In this document: positions 1 through 5,238 of the stretch, in pieces | Position numbering within the stretch: position 1 is the first letter of the stretch | Layout: each line of letters starts with the position of its first letter | Source: Bacillota bacterium | GTDB lineage: Bacteria > Bacillota > Bacilli > Thermoactinomycetales > DSM-44946 | Direction: 5' to 3' | DNA: 5,866 bases | NCBI GenBank assembly: GCA_021793745.1 | Contig: JAJYSD010000098.1 | Coordinates: forward strand, 1-5,866 | Translations under genes and position numbers: made by a program | The notes under the pieces: generated by a model | The model's database searches: none | What the model saw: only the letters and a program-made list of their open reading frames with translations | What the model was told of the DNA's origin: nothing

Positions 1-695
1 TCCCCGATGGAAGCGATCGGCTGACCTTTCCTCACCCAGTCATCGGCTTTCACCTGGATCTTGTCCAGCCAGCCATACCAGGTTTCCTTCCCCCCGGGAT
101 GACGGATGATCACCGTCTTCCCCAACCCTTCCCGATCGCCGGCAAACACGACCAGGCCCTCGGCAGGAGCGGAAACGGGTCCCGGGCTGCTTGTACCGAT
201 CACAATCCCCCGGCCGTCGCGGCTAAAGGGACGGACCACCTCCCCCTGAACCGGCGCGGTCCAGGAAGGCGACTCACCCGCTTCCCTCTCCGACTTCGGC
301 TTGAAAACGGGAAGGAGCGACGAACTGCCGGCAAAATGTCGCTCATACCATTCGGAGACCCCGGCAAAATGAAAGTCCCGTTCCATCACCTGGACGACCC
401 AATCCTGCGCCTGATGCCCCACCGGCGTTTCGGACTGAAAGATCAAATAGGTGAAGGTCAGGAGGAGAAAGGAGCAAAACAGCTGAATGAAGAAGCGGTT
501 TTCCTTTCGTTTGGCTTTTTTGTTCCACGGCCCGGGACGATTCCACGGTTTTGCGTCCCAGCCCGTGAATCCTTCCCATTCCGATTCCTTCCATCGGGAG
601 CCGCCGCCGTAGTACGGACTGCCTTCGCGGATCGCCCGAACCTGTCTCCGCCGGCGCTTCCGGATTCCTTGGCCCCATTCTCGCATCTTTGTCAC
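1..695 (-). CDS. spoIVFA: SpoIVFA-like protein with degenerate M23/LytM domain (3' end cut by window)
   Basis: Read on the minus strand, the frame is open from a GTG at 695 to the left edge (231 codons, no stop reached). The first about 65 residues are basic and tryptophan-rich (KRRRR near residue 13; W at about 35, 40, 46, 51 and 57). One membrane segment follows at about 68-86 (FFIQLFCSFLLLTFTYLIF), then a short linker and an M23 peptidase-like domain from about 148 onward. The domain keeps the fold signature (WTAPVQGEVVRPF, then SAPAEGLVVFAG, then VRKGQPIASIG). It lacks the zinc ligands: GRGIVIG stands where active enzymes have HxGxD, and WYGWLDK where they have YxHL. This matches SpoIVFA, a mother-cell membrane protein that holds the SpoIVFB intramembrane protease inactive during pro-sigma-K processing. 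Its position after minD is that of B. subtilis spoIVFA; spoIVFB would be expected beyond the edge. Start: GTG 695 or ATG 686; AGGGGG at 699-704 could serve either. An in-frame stop at 744-746 excludes a longer protein. Confidence 0.85.
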   Translation of the reverse strand, partial: MTKMREWGQGIRKRRRRQVRAIREGSPYYGGGSRWKESEWEGFTGWDAKPWNRPGPWNKKAKRKENRFFIQLFCSFLLLTFTYLIFQSETPVGHQAQDWVVQVMERDFHFAGVSEWYERHFAGSSSLLPVFKPKSEREAGESPSWTAPVQGEVVRPFSRDGRGIVIGTSSPGPVSAPAEGLVVFAGDREGLGKTVIIRHPGGKETWYGWLDKIQVKADDWVRKGQPIASIG

Positions 696-728
696 CCGCC
701 CCCTGTGGCCAAGCTTTTTCTCGGTATC

Positions 729-757
729 AACATATGACTTGTCTCAACCAAATATGC
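729..757 (-). promoter_or_regulatory. Possible sigma-E promoter for spoIVFA
   Basis: On the minus strand a GCATATTT element (750-757) is followed after 13 nt by CATATGTT (729-736). The first fits the sigma-E -35 pattern (KMATATT) fully. The second shares the CATA core and final T with the -10 pattern CATACAnT but differs at the CA. Transcription would start about 20-30 nt before the GTG at 695, a sensible leader length. In B. subtilis the spoIVF operon is made in the mother cell under sigma-E from the same minD-spoIVFA gap. The assignment rests on motif, spacing and context, not on experiment. Confidence 0.5.
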
Positions 758-788
758 GAGGGGGCAGTCCGCTATGTATGGAGGGGAA

Positions 789-1583
789 TCACCGTATGCC
801 GAGCCAGCTCTTCAATTTGAAAAAAAATCCGCCCCGCTTCTCCAGCGGAAGCAGGGGAACGACCTCCCCTTGGATGCGCCGGGCGACATTGCGATAGGCC
901 CGTCCGGCGGGGCACTTGGCTTCAAAGACGGCGGGCTCCCCTTGACTCCCGGCGCGGATGATGGATTCATCGTCGGGAACCACTCCGAGCAGATCGATGG
1001 CCAGGATATTCACCACATCGTCCACCTTCATCATTCCGCCGTCCTTGACGAGTTGCGGACGGTAACGGTTGACGATCAGCTTGGGCTTGCCGACATCCTC
1101 CTTTTCCAGGAGCCCGATCACTCGATCCGCATCCCGAACGGCGGTATTTTCCGGCGTCGTCACGACGATCGCCTGATCCGCTCCGACCACGGCATTTTTA
1201 AATCCCAGCTCGATCCCCGCCGGGCAATCGATGATGACGTAATCAAACTCCTCCTTCAATTCCGCGATCAAATCTCGCAGCTGTTGGGAGGAGACGGCGG
1301 ACTTATCCTTGGATTGCGCCGCCGGTATGAGAAAGAGCGTATCACAGCGTTTATCCTTGATCAGCGCCTGTTGGTGGGTACAGTTCCCTTCGATCACATC
1401 CACCAGGTCGTAAACGATCCGGTTTTCCAGCCCCAACAGGACATCCAGATTGCGCAGGCCGATATCCGTGTCCACGAGGCACACCTTTCTGCCCTCCAGG
1501 GCTAAGGCCGTACCGATATTGGCTGAAGTGGTCGTTTTTCCGACCCCTCCCTTTCCGGAAGTGACGACGATCGACTCCCCCAC
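789..1583 (-). CDS. minD: Septum site-determining ATPase MinD
   Basis: The 264-residue protein is a ParA/MinD-family P-loop ATPase that binds the membrane as an ATP dimer and recruits MinC to block FtsZ ring formation away from mid-cell. The deviant Walker A motif GKGGVGKT is at residues 10-17, with the signature lysine at 11. DTDIGLRNLD (38-47) is the A'/switch I region, and VIIDCPAGIE (116-125) carries the Walker B aspartate D119. The C-terminus (FFFKLKSWLGIR) is the expected amphipathic membrane-targeting helix. The length is close to B. subtilis MinD (268). The reading frame extends upstream into minC, but the GTG at 1583 is chosen because it gives the conserved opening VGESIVVTSGKGG and has AAGGAGGG at 1591-1598 with a 7-nt spacer. 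It follows minC by 13 nt, so the two are co-transcribed. No minE is present; in Bacillales, DivIVA/MinJ normally provide the positional cue. Confidence 0.97.
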   Translation of the reverse strand: MGESIVVTSGKGGVGKTTTSANIGTALALEGRKVCLVDTDIGLRNLDVLLGLENRIVYDLVDVIEGNCTHQQALIKDKRCDTLFLIPAAQSKDKSAVSSQQLRDLIAELKEEFDYVIIDCPAGIELGFKNAVVGADQAIVVTTPENTAVRDADRVIGLLEKEDVGKPKLIVNRYRPQLVKDGGMMKVDDVVNILAIDLLGVVPDDESIIRAGSQGEPAVFEAKCPAGRAYRNVARRIQGEVVPLLPLEKRGGFFFKLKSWLGIR

Positions 1584-1590
1584 CTGGTCT

Positions 1591-1598
1591 CCCTCCTT
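1591..1598 (-). promoter_or_regulatory. Ribosome binding site deciding the minD start
   Basis: AAGGAGGG on the minus strand lies 7 nt before the GTG at 1583 and overlaps the minC stop codon (TAA, 1597-1599). It settles the minD start against the longer open frame reaching 1724, and the stop/RBS overlap suggests coupled translation of minC and minD. Confidence 0.85.
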
Positions 1599-2274
1599 AC
1601 AGGGATTTGAACCGTTTCTCCCTCCACTCCAATTCCGGTCGAAGCTGACCCAAATCGTGAACCGAATCGACGGCGATCTGCGAATCCAACAAATAGGCAA
1701 AACGCATGCCCACTTCCGATTCATCCCATTCGTCGGGGGGGCGGGAGATCACTTCAGCAATGCGCAACTGGGTCGGTCGAAAAACGGAAGCGGCGATGAT
1801 CACCGATTCATCCCCCTCGCTTCCCGCATGGGCCAGGCCGCGAAGCGCACCCAGCACGTAAATGCTTCCGGTGGAGCGGATGCAACCGCCGGGATTGACG
1901 TCTCCCAGAAAGAGCAGGTCTCCGCGATGCTCCAACACCTGTCCCGAGCGGATGGTGCCGCAGAGCAGCTTGATCCCGGAAGATGAATCGGCGAGGTAGG
2001 GCATTCCTTCCGCCTCGATGGAACGAACAATTAAATTTTTACGAATAGAAAAAACCTGGCGCAGTTCCTTTTCCTCATCCCGGGTGATCTGTCTCCGTCC
2101 CAGCTTGATCATCACCGGAGTGTCCGGACCATCCCAAATTTGAGAGGAAACGTGCTCCAGCTTATGCCGAATCTCCTCCAGGAGTGCAGAAAAAGGCCGG
2201 GTTTCATCAAGCAGAAACAGCAAACCTTCCTTGGTTCCCTTAATCGTCACGCCCGGCTTGACCAGATTGCTCAT
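1597..2274 (-). CDS. minC: Septum site-determining protein MinC
   Basis: The 225-residue protein is the FtsZ-polymerisation inhibitor of the Min system. The N-terminal domain (about 1-100) begins with VTIKGTKEGLLFLLDE, matching the start of Bacillus MinC, and is the part that acts on FtsZ. The C-terminal beta-helical dimerisation domain (about 105-210) has the diagnostic run of motifs RSGQ (109-112, MinD binding in E. coli MinC), GDLLFLGDVNPGG (118-130), GSIYVLGALRGLAHAG (136-151) and the late PTQLRIAEVI (167-176). The length equals the B. subtilis protein (226). ATG 2274 is the first start after an in-frame TGA immediately upstream, with GGGGTGA at 2281-2287 as a moderate ribosome binding site (6-nt spacer). 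Upstream neighbours would normally be mreBCD; here radC precedes it directly across 191 nt. minD follows 13 nt later. Confidence 0.97.
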   Translation of the reverse strand: MSNLVKPGVTIKGTKEGLLFLLDETRPFSALLEEIRHKLEHVSSQIWDGPDTPVMIKLGRRQITRDEEKELRQVFSIRKNLIVRSIEAEGMPYLADSSSGIKLLCGTIRSGQVLEHRGDLLFLGDVNPGGCIRSTGSIYVLGALRGLAHAGSEGDESVIIAASVFRPTQLRIAEVISRPPDEWDESEVGMRFAYLLDSQIAVDSVHDLGQLRPELEWREKRFKSL

Positions 2275-2314
2275 ATGCCGTCACCCCGTCTCTTACTCTT
2301 TCGTCAAAGGCCAT
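2240..2314 (-). CDS. Possible 24-codon leader ORF overlapping minC
   Basis: An ATG at 2314 on the minus strand has an excellent ribosome binding site, AAGGAGG at 2321-2327 with a 6-nt spacer, stronger than that of minC itself. It opens a frame reading MAFDERVRDGVTAYEQSGQA plus four residues, ending in TAA at 2240-2242. This frame is shifted relative to minC and runs 35 nt past the minC ATG at 2274. I recognise no family. It could be a regulatory leader that modulates minC translation by coupling or re-initiation, a relic of a deleted upstream gene's initiation region, or chance. Coding is not established. Confidence 0.3.
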   Translation of the reverse strand: MAFDERVRDGVTAYEQSGQAGRDD

Positions 2315-2373
2315 CGTTTTCCTCCTTGAATCCCGTGCCTCGGTATCGTACGGCTAAAAGTTCCAAACTGCTC

Positions 2374-2420
2374 CAAAAAGAAAGGAAATCCGACAACCTC
2401 CGACGGATTGCCCGATTTCC
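2374..2420 (-). terminator. Possible weak terminator after radC
   Basis: Downstream of radC on the minus strand, AATCCG (2404-2409) pairs with CGGATT (2387-2392) around an 11-nt loop. An alternative longer pairing is GGAAATC (2414-2420) with GATTTCC (2384-2390), extendable by G-U pairs. Both are followed by a pyrimidine run ending in TTTTT (about 2376-2386). The stems are short and the T-run is interrupted, so termination would be partial at best. If real, minC and minD need their own promoter, which I could not identify convincingly in the remaining gap. Confidence 0.35.
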
Positions 2421-2465
2421 CCCTCCCCCGATTCTGTTCACTTGAAGGCGGTTCAGGTCATCCTC

Positions 2466-3191
2466 TCAACCTCTTTGGTCCCGCGCGATCGGATCGACCG
2501 GAAAAAGCCCCTTCTCCTTCAGGCTAAAATAACAGCCGTCGCCGACAATGATGTGATCCACCAGTTCCACACCGACGATTTCGCCCGCCTCGTATAATCG
2601 GTAGGTCACATCGATATCCTCCCGGCTCGGGTGCGGATCACCGCTGGGATGATTGTGAACGCAAATCATTCCCGCGGAACTGCGCCGAAGGGCTTCCCGA
2701 AACACTTCCCGCGGATGAACCACGGACGTGTTCAAGCTCCCGATGAAAATGCACTCCTTGTCGATCACGCGGTTTTTGGTATCGAGAAAGAGACAGACAA
2801 AATGCTCCTGGTTGAGATAGCGCATCTCGTCCATCACCATCTCCGCCGCATCCCTCGGGAAGCGGATCGTCATCCGTTCCTCGGGAATCGCGCGGGAGAT
2901 GCGCCTGCCCAGCTCGATCCCGGCCAAAATCTGCACGGCTTTGGCCTTCCCGATTCCCCGGATCTCCATGAGCTCCTCCAATGTGGTGTCCGTCAGGCCC
3001 CGGATTCCCCCCGCTTTGGACAGAACCCGATGGGCCAAGGTCATCACCGATTCCGATGAGGTTCCGGTCCTGAGCAGGATCGCGATCAGTTCCGCATTGG
3101 AACAATGTTCGGCTCCAAGCTGGATCAGCCGTTCCCGCGGCCGTTCCTCCTCAGGCACATCCCGGATCATCAACTGTTCCATGGGATTCAC
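2466..3191 (-). CDS. radC: RadC family protein (JAMM/MPN+ domain, HhH)
   Basis: The product is 241 residues if it starts at GTG 3191. It begins with the typical RadC signature LMIRDVPEEERPRERL (about 7-22), followed by a helix-hairpin-helix region (EIRGIGKAKAVQIL, about 76-89). A metal-binding JAMM-like domain follows, with HNHPSGDPHPSREDI at about 179-193: H179, H181, S189 and D192 form the HxHP...SxxD metal and catalytic pattern, with an upstream glutamate in HPREVF. The length fits the family (about 225-240). RadC was once called a DNA repair protein, but its molecular role is unsettled. Start: GTG 3191 lies 9 nt after GGGGGAGG (3201-3208). ATG 3182 is 18 nt from that site. A GTG at 3257 overlaps the maf stop (GTGA) but has no usable binding site. 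The gene lies 62 nt after maf and probably shares its promoter. Confidence 0.95.
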   Translation of the reverse strand: MNPMEQLMIRDVPEEERPRERLIQLGAEHCSNAELIAILLRTGTSSESVMTLAHRVLSKAGGIRGLTDTTLEELMEIRGIGKAKAVQILAGIELGRRISRAIPEERMTIRFPRDAAEMVMDEMRYLNQEHFVCLFLDTKNRVIDKECIFIGSLNTSVVHPREVFREALRRSSAGMICVHNHPSGDPHPSREDIDVTYRLYEAGEIVGVELVDHIIVGDGCYFSLKEKGLFPVDPIARDQRG

Positions 3192-3200
3192 GACACCCAG

Positions 3201-3208
3201 CCTCCCCC
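3201..3208 (-). promoter_or_regulatory. Ribosome binding site deciding the radC start
   Basis: GGGGGAGG on the minus strand sits 9 nt before GTG 3191. It favours that start over ATG 3182 (18 nt away) and over the longer frame starting at GTG 3257, for which this site would lie inside the coding region. Confidence 0.6.
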
Positions 3209-3253
3209 ATCGCCGCCGGTCCGTGAGGAAACCCGGATGTCCAGCCGATGATG

Positions 3254-3871
3254 TCACGCCTCATCGTCCGGCCATCGAAAGTCGCGAACCAGAGAGTAGC
3301 CCAACCGCTTCACCAATTCAAGGAGAAGCGGCAGCGACATTCCGACAACATTGGTGTAACACCCCTCGATCCGGTCCACCAACAAAACACCCAAATCTTG
3401 AATGCCGTATGCACCGGCCTTGTCCAACGGCTCACCGGTCCCGACGTACCAGTCGATTTCCTCCCGCGAAATCGGGCGCATTGTCACCGCCGTAACGCGG
3501 TGGCCGACGACCTGTCGTACAGGCGAACTGCCTTCCACCTCCACGACTGCCAAGCCACTGTATACCTGATGCGTCCGGCCCTGCAGCCGTTCCAGCATGG
3601 CAATCGCTTCCTCGGGATCCGCCGGCTTTCCGAGCACTTCCCTGTCCAAAACGACGATGGTGTCCGCGCCGATTACCAGCGCCCTTTCCCTGGACCGGGC
3701 CACATCAAGGGCTTTGGTCAGCGCCAGTCGTTCAACCAGTTCTGCGGGATCCGCCCCTGTCACCCCGGACTCGTCCACTTCCCCGGGCTGGACGGAAAAG
3801 GCGATGCCCAGCCGGCTGAGAAGCTCCCGGCGCCGCGGAGAGCGAGAAGCCAATACCAACTCCGGTTGCAC
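3254..3871 (-). CDS. maf: Maf family nucleoside triphosphate pyrophosphatase
   Basis: The 205-residue protein belongs to the Maf/YhdE family, which hydrolyses (d)NTPs such as dTTP and UTP, including modified nucleotides, to the monophosphate. It is linked to house-cleaning and, from B. subtilis overexpression, to septation arrest. Conserved elements are ASRSPRRRELL (8-18), the GADTIV motif with putative catalytic D70, GKP (81-83), RTHQVYSGL (99-107), GEPLDKAGAYGIQ (146-158) and GCYTNVVGMSL (170-180). The GEPLDKAG/YGIQ pattern fits the dTTP/UTP subfamily. The length is slightly above B. subtilis Maf (189). GTG 3871 is the first possible start because an in-frame TGA lies at 3881-3883; AAGG/AGGTGG just upstream is the binding site. 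A sigma-A-type promoter with an SOS-box-like palindrome lies about 75-100 nt upstream. Confidence 0.95.
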   Translation of the reverse strand: MQPELVLASRSPRRRELLSRLGIAFSVQPGEVDESGVTGADPAELVERLALTKALDVARSRERALVIGADTIVVLDREVLGKPADPEEAIAMLERLQGRTHQVYSGLAVVEVEGSSPVRQVVGHRVTAVTMRPISREEIDWYVGTGEPLDKAGAYGIQDLGVLLVDRIEGCYTNVVGMSLPLLLELVKRLGYSLVRDFRWPDDEA

Positions 3872-3944
3872 CGTCCACCTTCACCTCACCCTCGACCAGC
3901 TGCAATAGGCGGTGTATCGCCTTACGCCAAAGGATGTCAAGCCT

Positions 3945-3973
3945 ATTAGAACACATGTTCCAAGTCGAGTCAA
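3945..3973 (-). promoter_or_regulatory. Sigma-A-type promoter of maf-radC
   Basis: On the minus strand TTGACT (3968-3973, 5 of 6 to consensus) and TCTAAT (3945-3950, 5 of 6) are separated by exactly 17 nt. It sits in the gap after spoIIB and would give a leader of about 65-70 nt to the maf GTG at 3871. It is the clearest vegetative promoter in the window. Confidence 0.65.
3949..3960. promoter_or_regulatory. Candidate LexA/DinR (SOS) operator
   Basis: The minus-strand 12-mer GAACATGTGTTC matches the Gram-positive SOS box core GAAC-N4-GTTC exactly, and the central ATGT fits the RNRY pattern of the B. subtilis DinR box. The outermost positions of the longer consensus (C before, C after) are not matched. 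It lies in the promoter spacer and touches the -10 element, where a bound repressor would block RNA polymerase. Control of maf-radC by LexA is inferred. Confidence 0.5.
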
Positions 3974-4006
3974 GGGCACGGCTCATCCCCGGCATGGGAG
4001 CAGGGG

Positions 4007-5152
4007 TTATTTTAACGAAGAAATGAACGCCTCGTAAGCCAAAGCGTATCGGACCAGTCCCTCCTGTGTCTGCCATGCCAGGGCTGCACTCGGATTTTGG
4101 CGCGCTTCCCGCGCACTCTGAAGGGCCTGATCGGCGGCCATCATCATGTCCTGCAAGGGGGAACGGGTACCGGATGGAAGCTGTTTTTCCAAGCGGGTGC
4201 CGGCCTCCATCATCCGGCGGTGCGCCTTTTCCAGATGGGTGGGGTCGGAAAAACGGGAGGAAGAAGCGCTTCCCAAAAAGGAGGTCGTAGACTCCGCCAA
4301 CCTGCGAAAGATTTGATGTCCGTCCTTTACGAACCGGGAGAGCTCCTTCTCCACCTCCCGAGTCGCTCCTTCGGGCAGCCGGACTTGATCCCCCTTCACA
4401 TGCAGATCCTTGAGATACACATCCGCTTTTTCCTTTTCATAGGTTACCGACAGTTTCAGGGCATCATCCCGATTGTTGGCCACCCCCCAAAAGATGCGAT
4501 GGGGAGAAGTATCGGTCATCACCGCCGCTCTCCCCTTGCTCCGGTGGGACTGGATCGTCTGCTGCGCCCTTTCCTTTTCCGTAAAACTCCCCCCCTGGAT
4601 CAACACCGCCTTCAGATCGGGAAGGGAAAACAAGTCCTGTCGCTTGGAAGCCGATTCTCCTCCCGGGGACGGATTCCGCTCCAGGTGAGAATCGATGGAT
4701 CGGGATGATAGAACGGGATCGTCGGAAAAGAACAGGGAAAGGATGGAAAATCCCATGATCGCACCCAAGACAAGGGCCGCACCGACCGATAGAAGCATCA
4801 TCCCCATCGGCTGACGCCCCCGTTGAGCAAACCCCGGCCGTTTGGACCGCTTTTCAGTAAAGGGGGGACGCGACACACCCCAATGGATCTCCGAACCCGA
4901 GGATCCGGCCCGCCGGTGACGCTCACCTCCCGCGGACGACTTCCATTCCGGACCTTCGCCGGCCGGATGCGACACCGCTTCCTTTTTCGCATCGCGCTCT
5001 TGCCGATCCCGCTGTTCGGATCCCCCGGCCGCCTGGATGCGGATATTGACCGGAGGAGCTGATCTCTTCCGGACGGTTCGCGGATATCCCTCGCCGGAAA
5101 TATTTTTTTCTTTCCCCAACGCGGACGGTACATGATTTCGTCTCGTCTCCAT
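4007..5152 (-). CDS. spoIIB: SpoIIB-like SPOR-domain membrane protein
   Basis: The predicted protein is 381 residues. Residues 1-115 are hydrophilic, basic and probably cytoplasmic, with no recognised domain. One membrane segment at about 117-141 (MGMMLLSVGAALVLGAIMGF and on) implies an outward C-terminus. After a Ser/Gly-rich linker, about 181-250 resemble a SPOR peptidoglycan-binding domain: AVLIQGGSFTEKERAQQTI, then RIFWGVANNRDDALKLS and a final beta-strand region ADVYLKDL. Residues 262-381 are a helical, charged C-terminal region with no assignment. Architecture and position directly before maf match B. subtilis SpoIIB, a SPOR protein needed for efficient septal peptidoglycan thinning and engulfment localisation. 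The sequence itself is divergent, so the name rests partly on synteny. ATG 5152 follows AAGGAGA (5163-5169) with a 10-nt spacer. The gene is 86 nt after the pilO-like gene and 135 nt before maf. Confidence 0.75.
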   Translation of the reverse strand: METRRNHVPSALGKEKNISGEGYPRTVRKRSAPPVNIRIQAAGGSEQRDRQERDAKKEAVSHPAGEGPEWKSSAGGERHRRAGSSGSEIHWGVSRPPFTEKRSKRPGFAQRGRQPMGMMLLSVGAALVLGAIMGFSILSLFFSDDPVLSSRSIDSHLERNPSPGGESASKRQDLFSLPDLKAVLIQGGSFTEKERAQQTIQSHRSKGRAAVMTDTSPHRIFWGVANNRDDALKLSVTYEKEKADVYLKDLHVKGDQVRLPEGATREVEKELSRFVKDGHQIFRRLAESTTSFLGSASSSRFSDPTHLEKAHRRMMEAGTRLEKQLPSGTRSPLQDMMMAADQALQSAREARQNPSAALAWQTQEGLVRYALAYEAFISSLK

Positions 5153-5190
5153 CGGTCCATCGTCTCCTTGTTCAATCTGCCTCTATTATT

Positions 5191-5219
5191 TATGTATGTT
5201 TTGATAGAAACGATAGAAC
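5191..5219 (-). promoter_or_regulatory. Possible sporulation-type promoter before spoIIB
   Basis: In the AT-richer gap upstream of spoIIB, CATACATA (5191-5198) resembles a sigma-E -10 element (CATACA core). The best -35 at that distance is GTTCTAT (5213-5219), a poor match, about 14 nt away. An overlapping AATAAT (5185-5190) could instead be a sigma-A -10 but lacks a -35 box. Some promoter is plausible here; its class is not settled. Confidence 0.25.
5203..5218. repeat. Tandem heptamer GATAGAA x2
   Basis: GATAGAA occurs at 5203-5209 and again at 5212-5218 on the plus strand (TTCTATC twice on the coding strand), with a 9-nt period, in the gap between the pilO-like gene and spoIIB. It overlaps the only -35 candidate for spoIIB. 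It may be a regulator half-site pair or a chance repeat. Confidence 0.35.
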
Positions 5220-5238
5220 CGAAAGATCCTTCCCCGAT

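Noticed and set aside
343..678. Alternative minus-strand frame in the spoIVFA region, considered as a sign of frameshift
   Set aside because: The spoIVFA frame is open throughout from 695 to the window edge, so no frameshift is needed.
99..737. Plus-strand open frame opposite spoIVFA
   Set aside because: The translation is proline/arginine-rich with no domain, and the minus strand encodes a coherent membrane plus M23-like protein there.
774..1505. Long plus-strand open frame antisense to minD
   Set aside because: MinD on the opposite strand is unambiguous, and the plus-strand translation has no recognisable motif. Long antisense frames are common opposite GC-rich genes.
1584..1724. Longer minD reading frame starting inside minC
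   Set aside because: The added residues resemble no MinD N-terminus, while GTG 1583 has a strong ribosome binding site and gives the conserved opening.
2328..2400. Sigma-A promoter for minC
   Set aside because: TACGAT and TTGGAG-like elements occur but at wrong spacing (about 20 nt) or with poor matches; not strong enough to list.
3974..4006. Terminator after spoIIB
   Set aside because: Only short, bulged pairings such as CCCC with GGGG are present, and no T-run follows.
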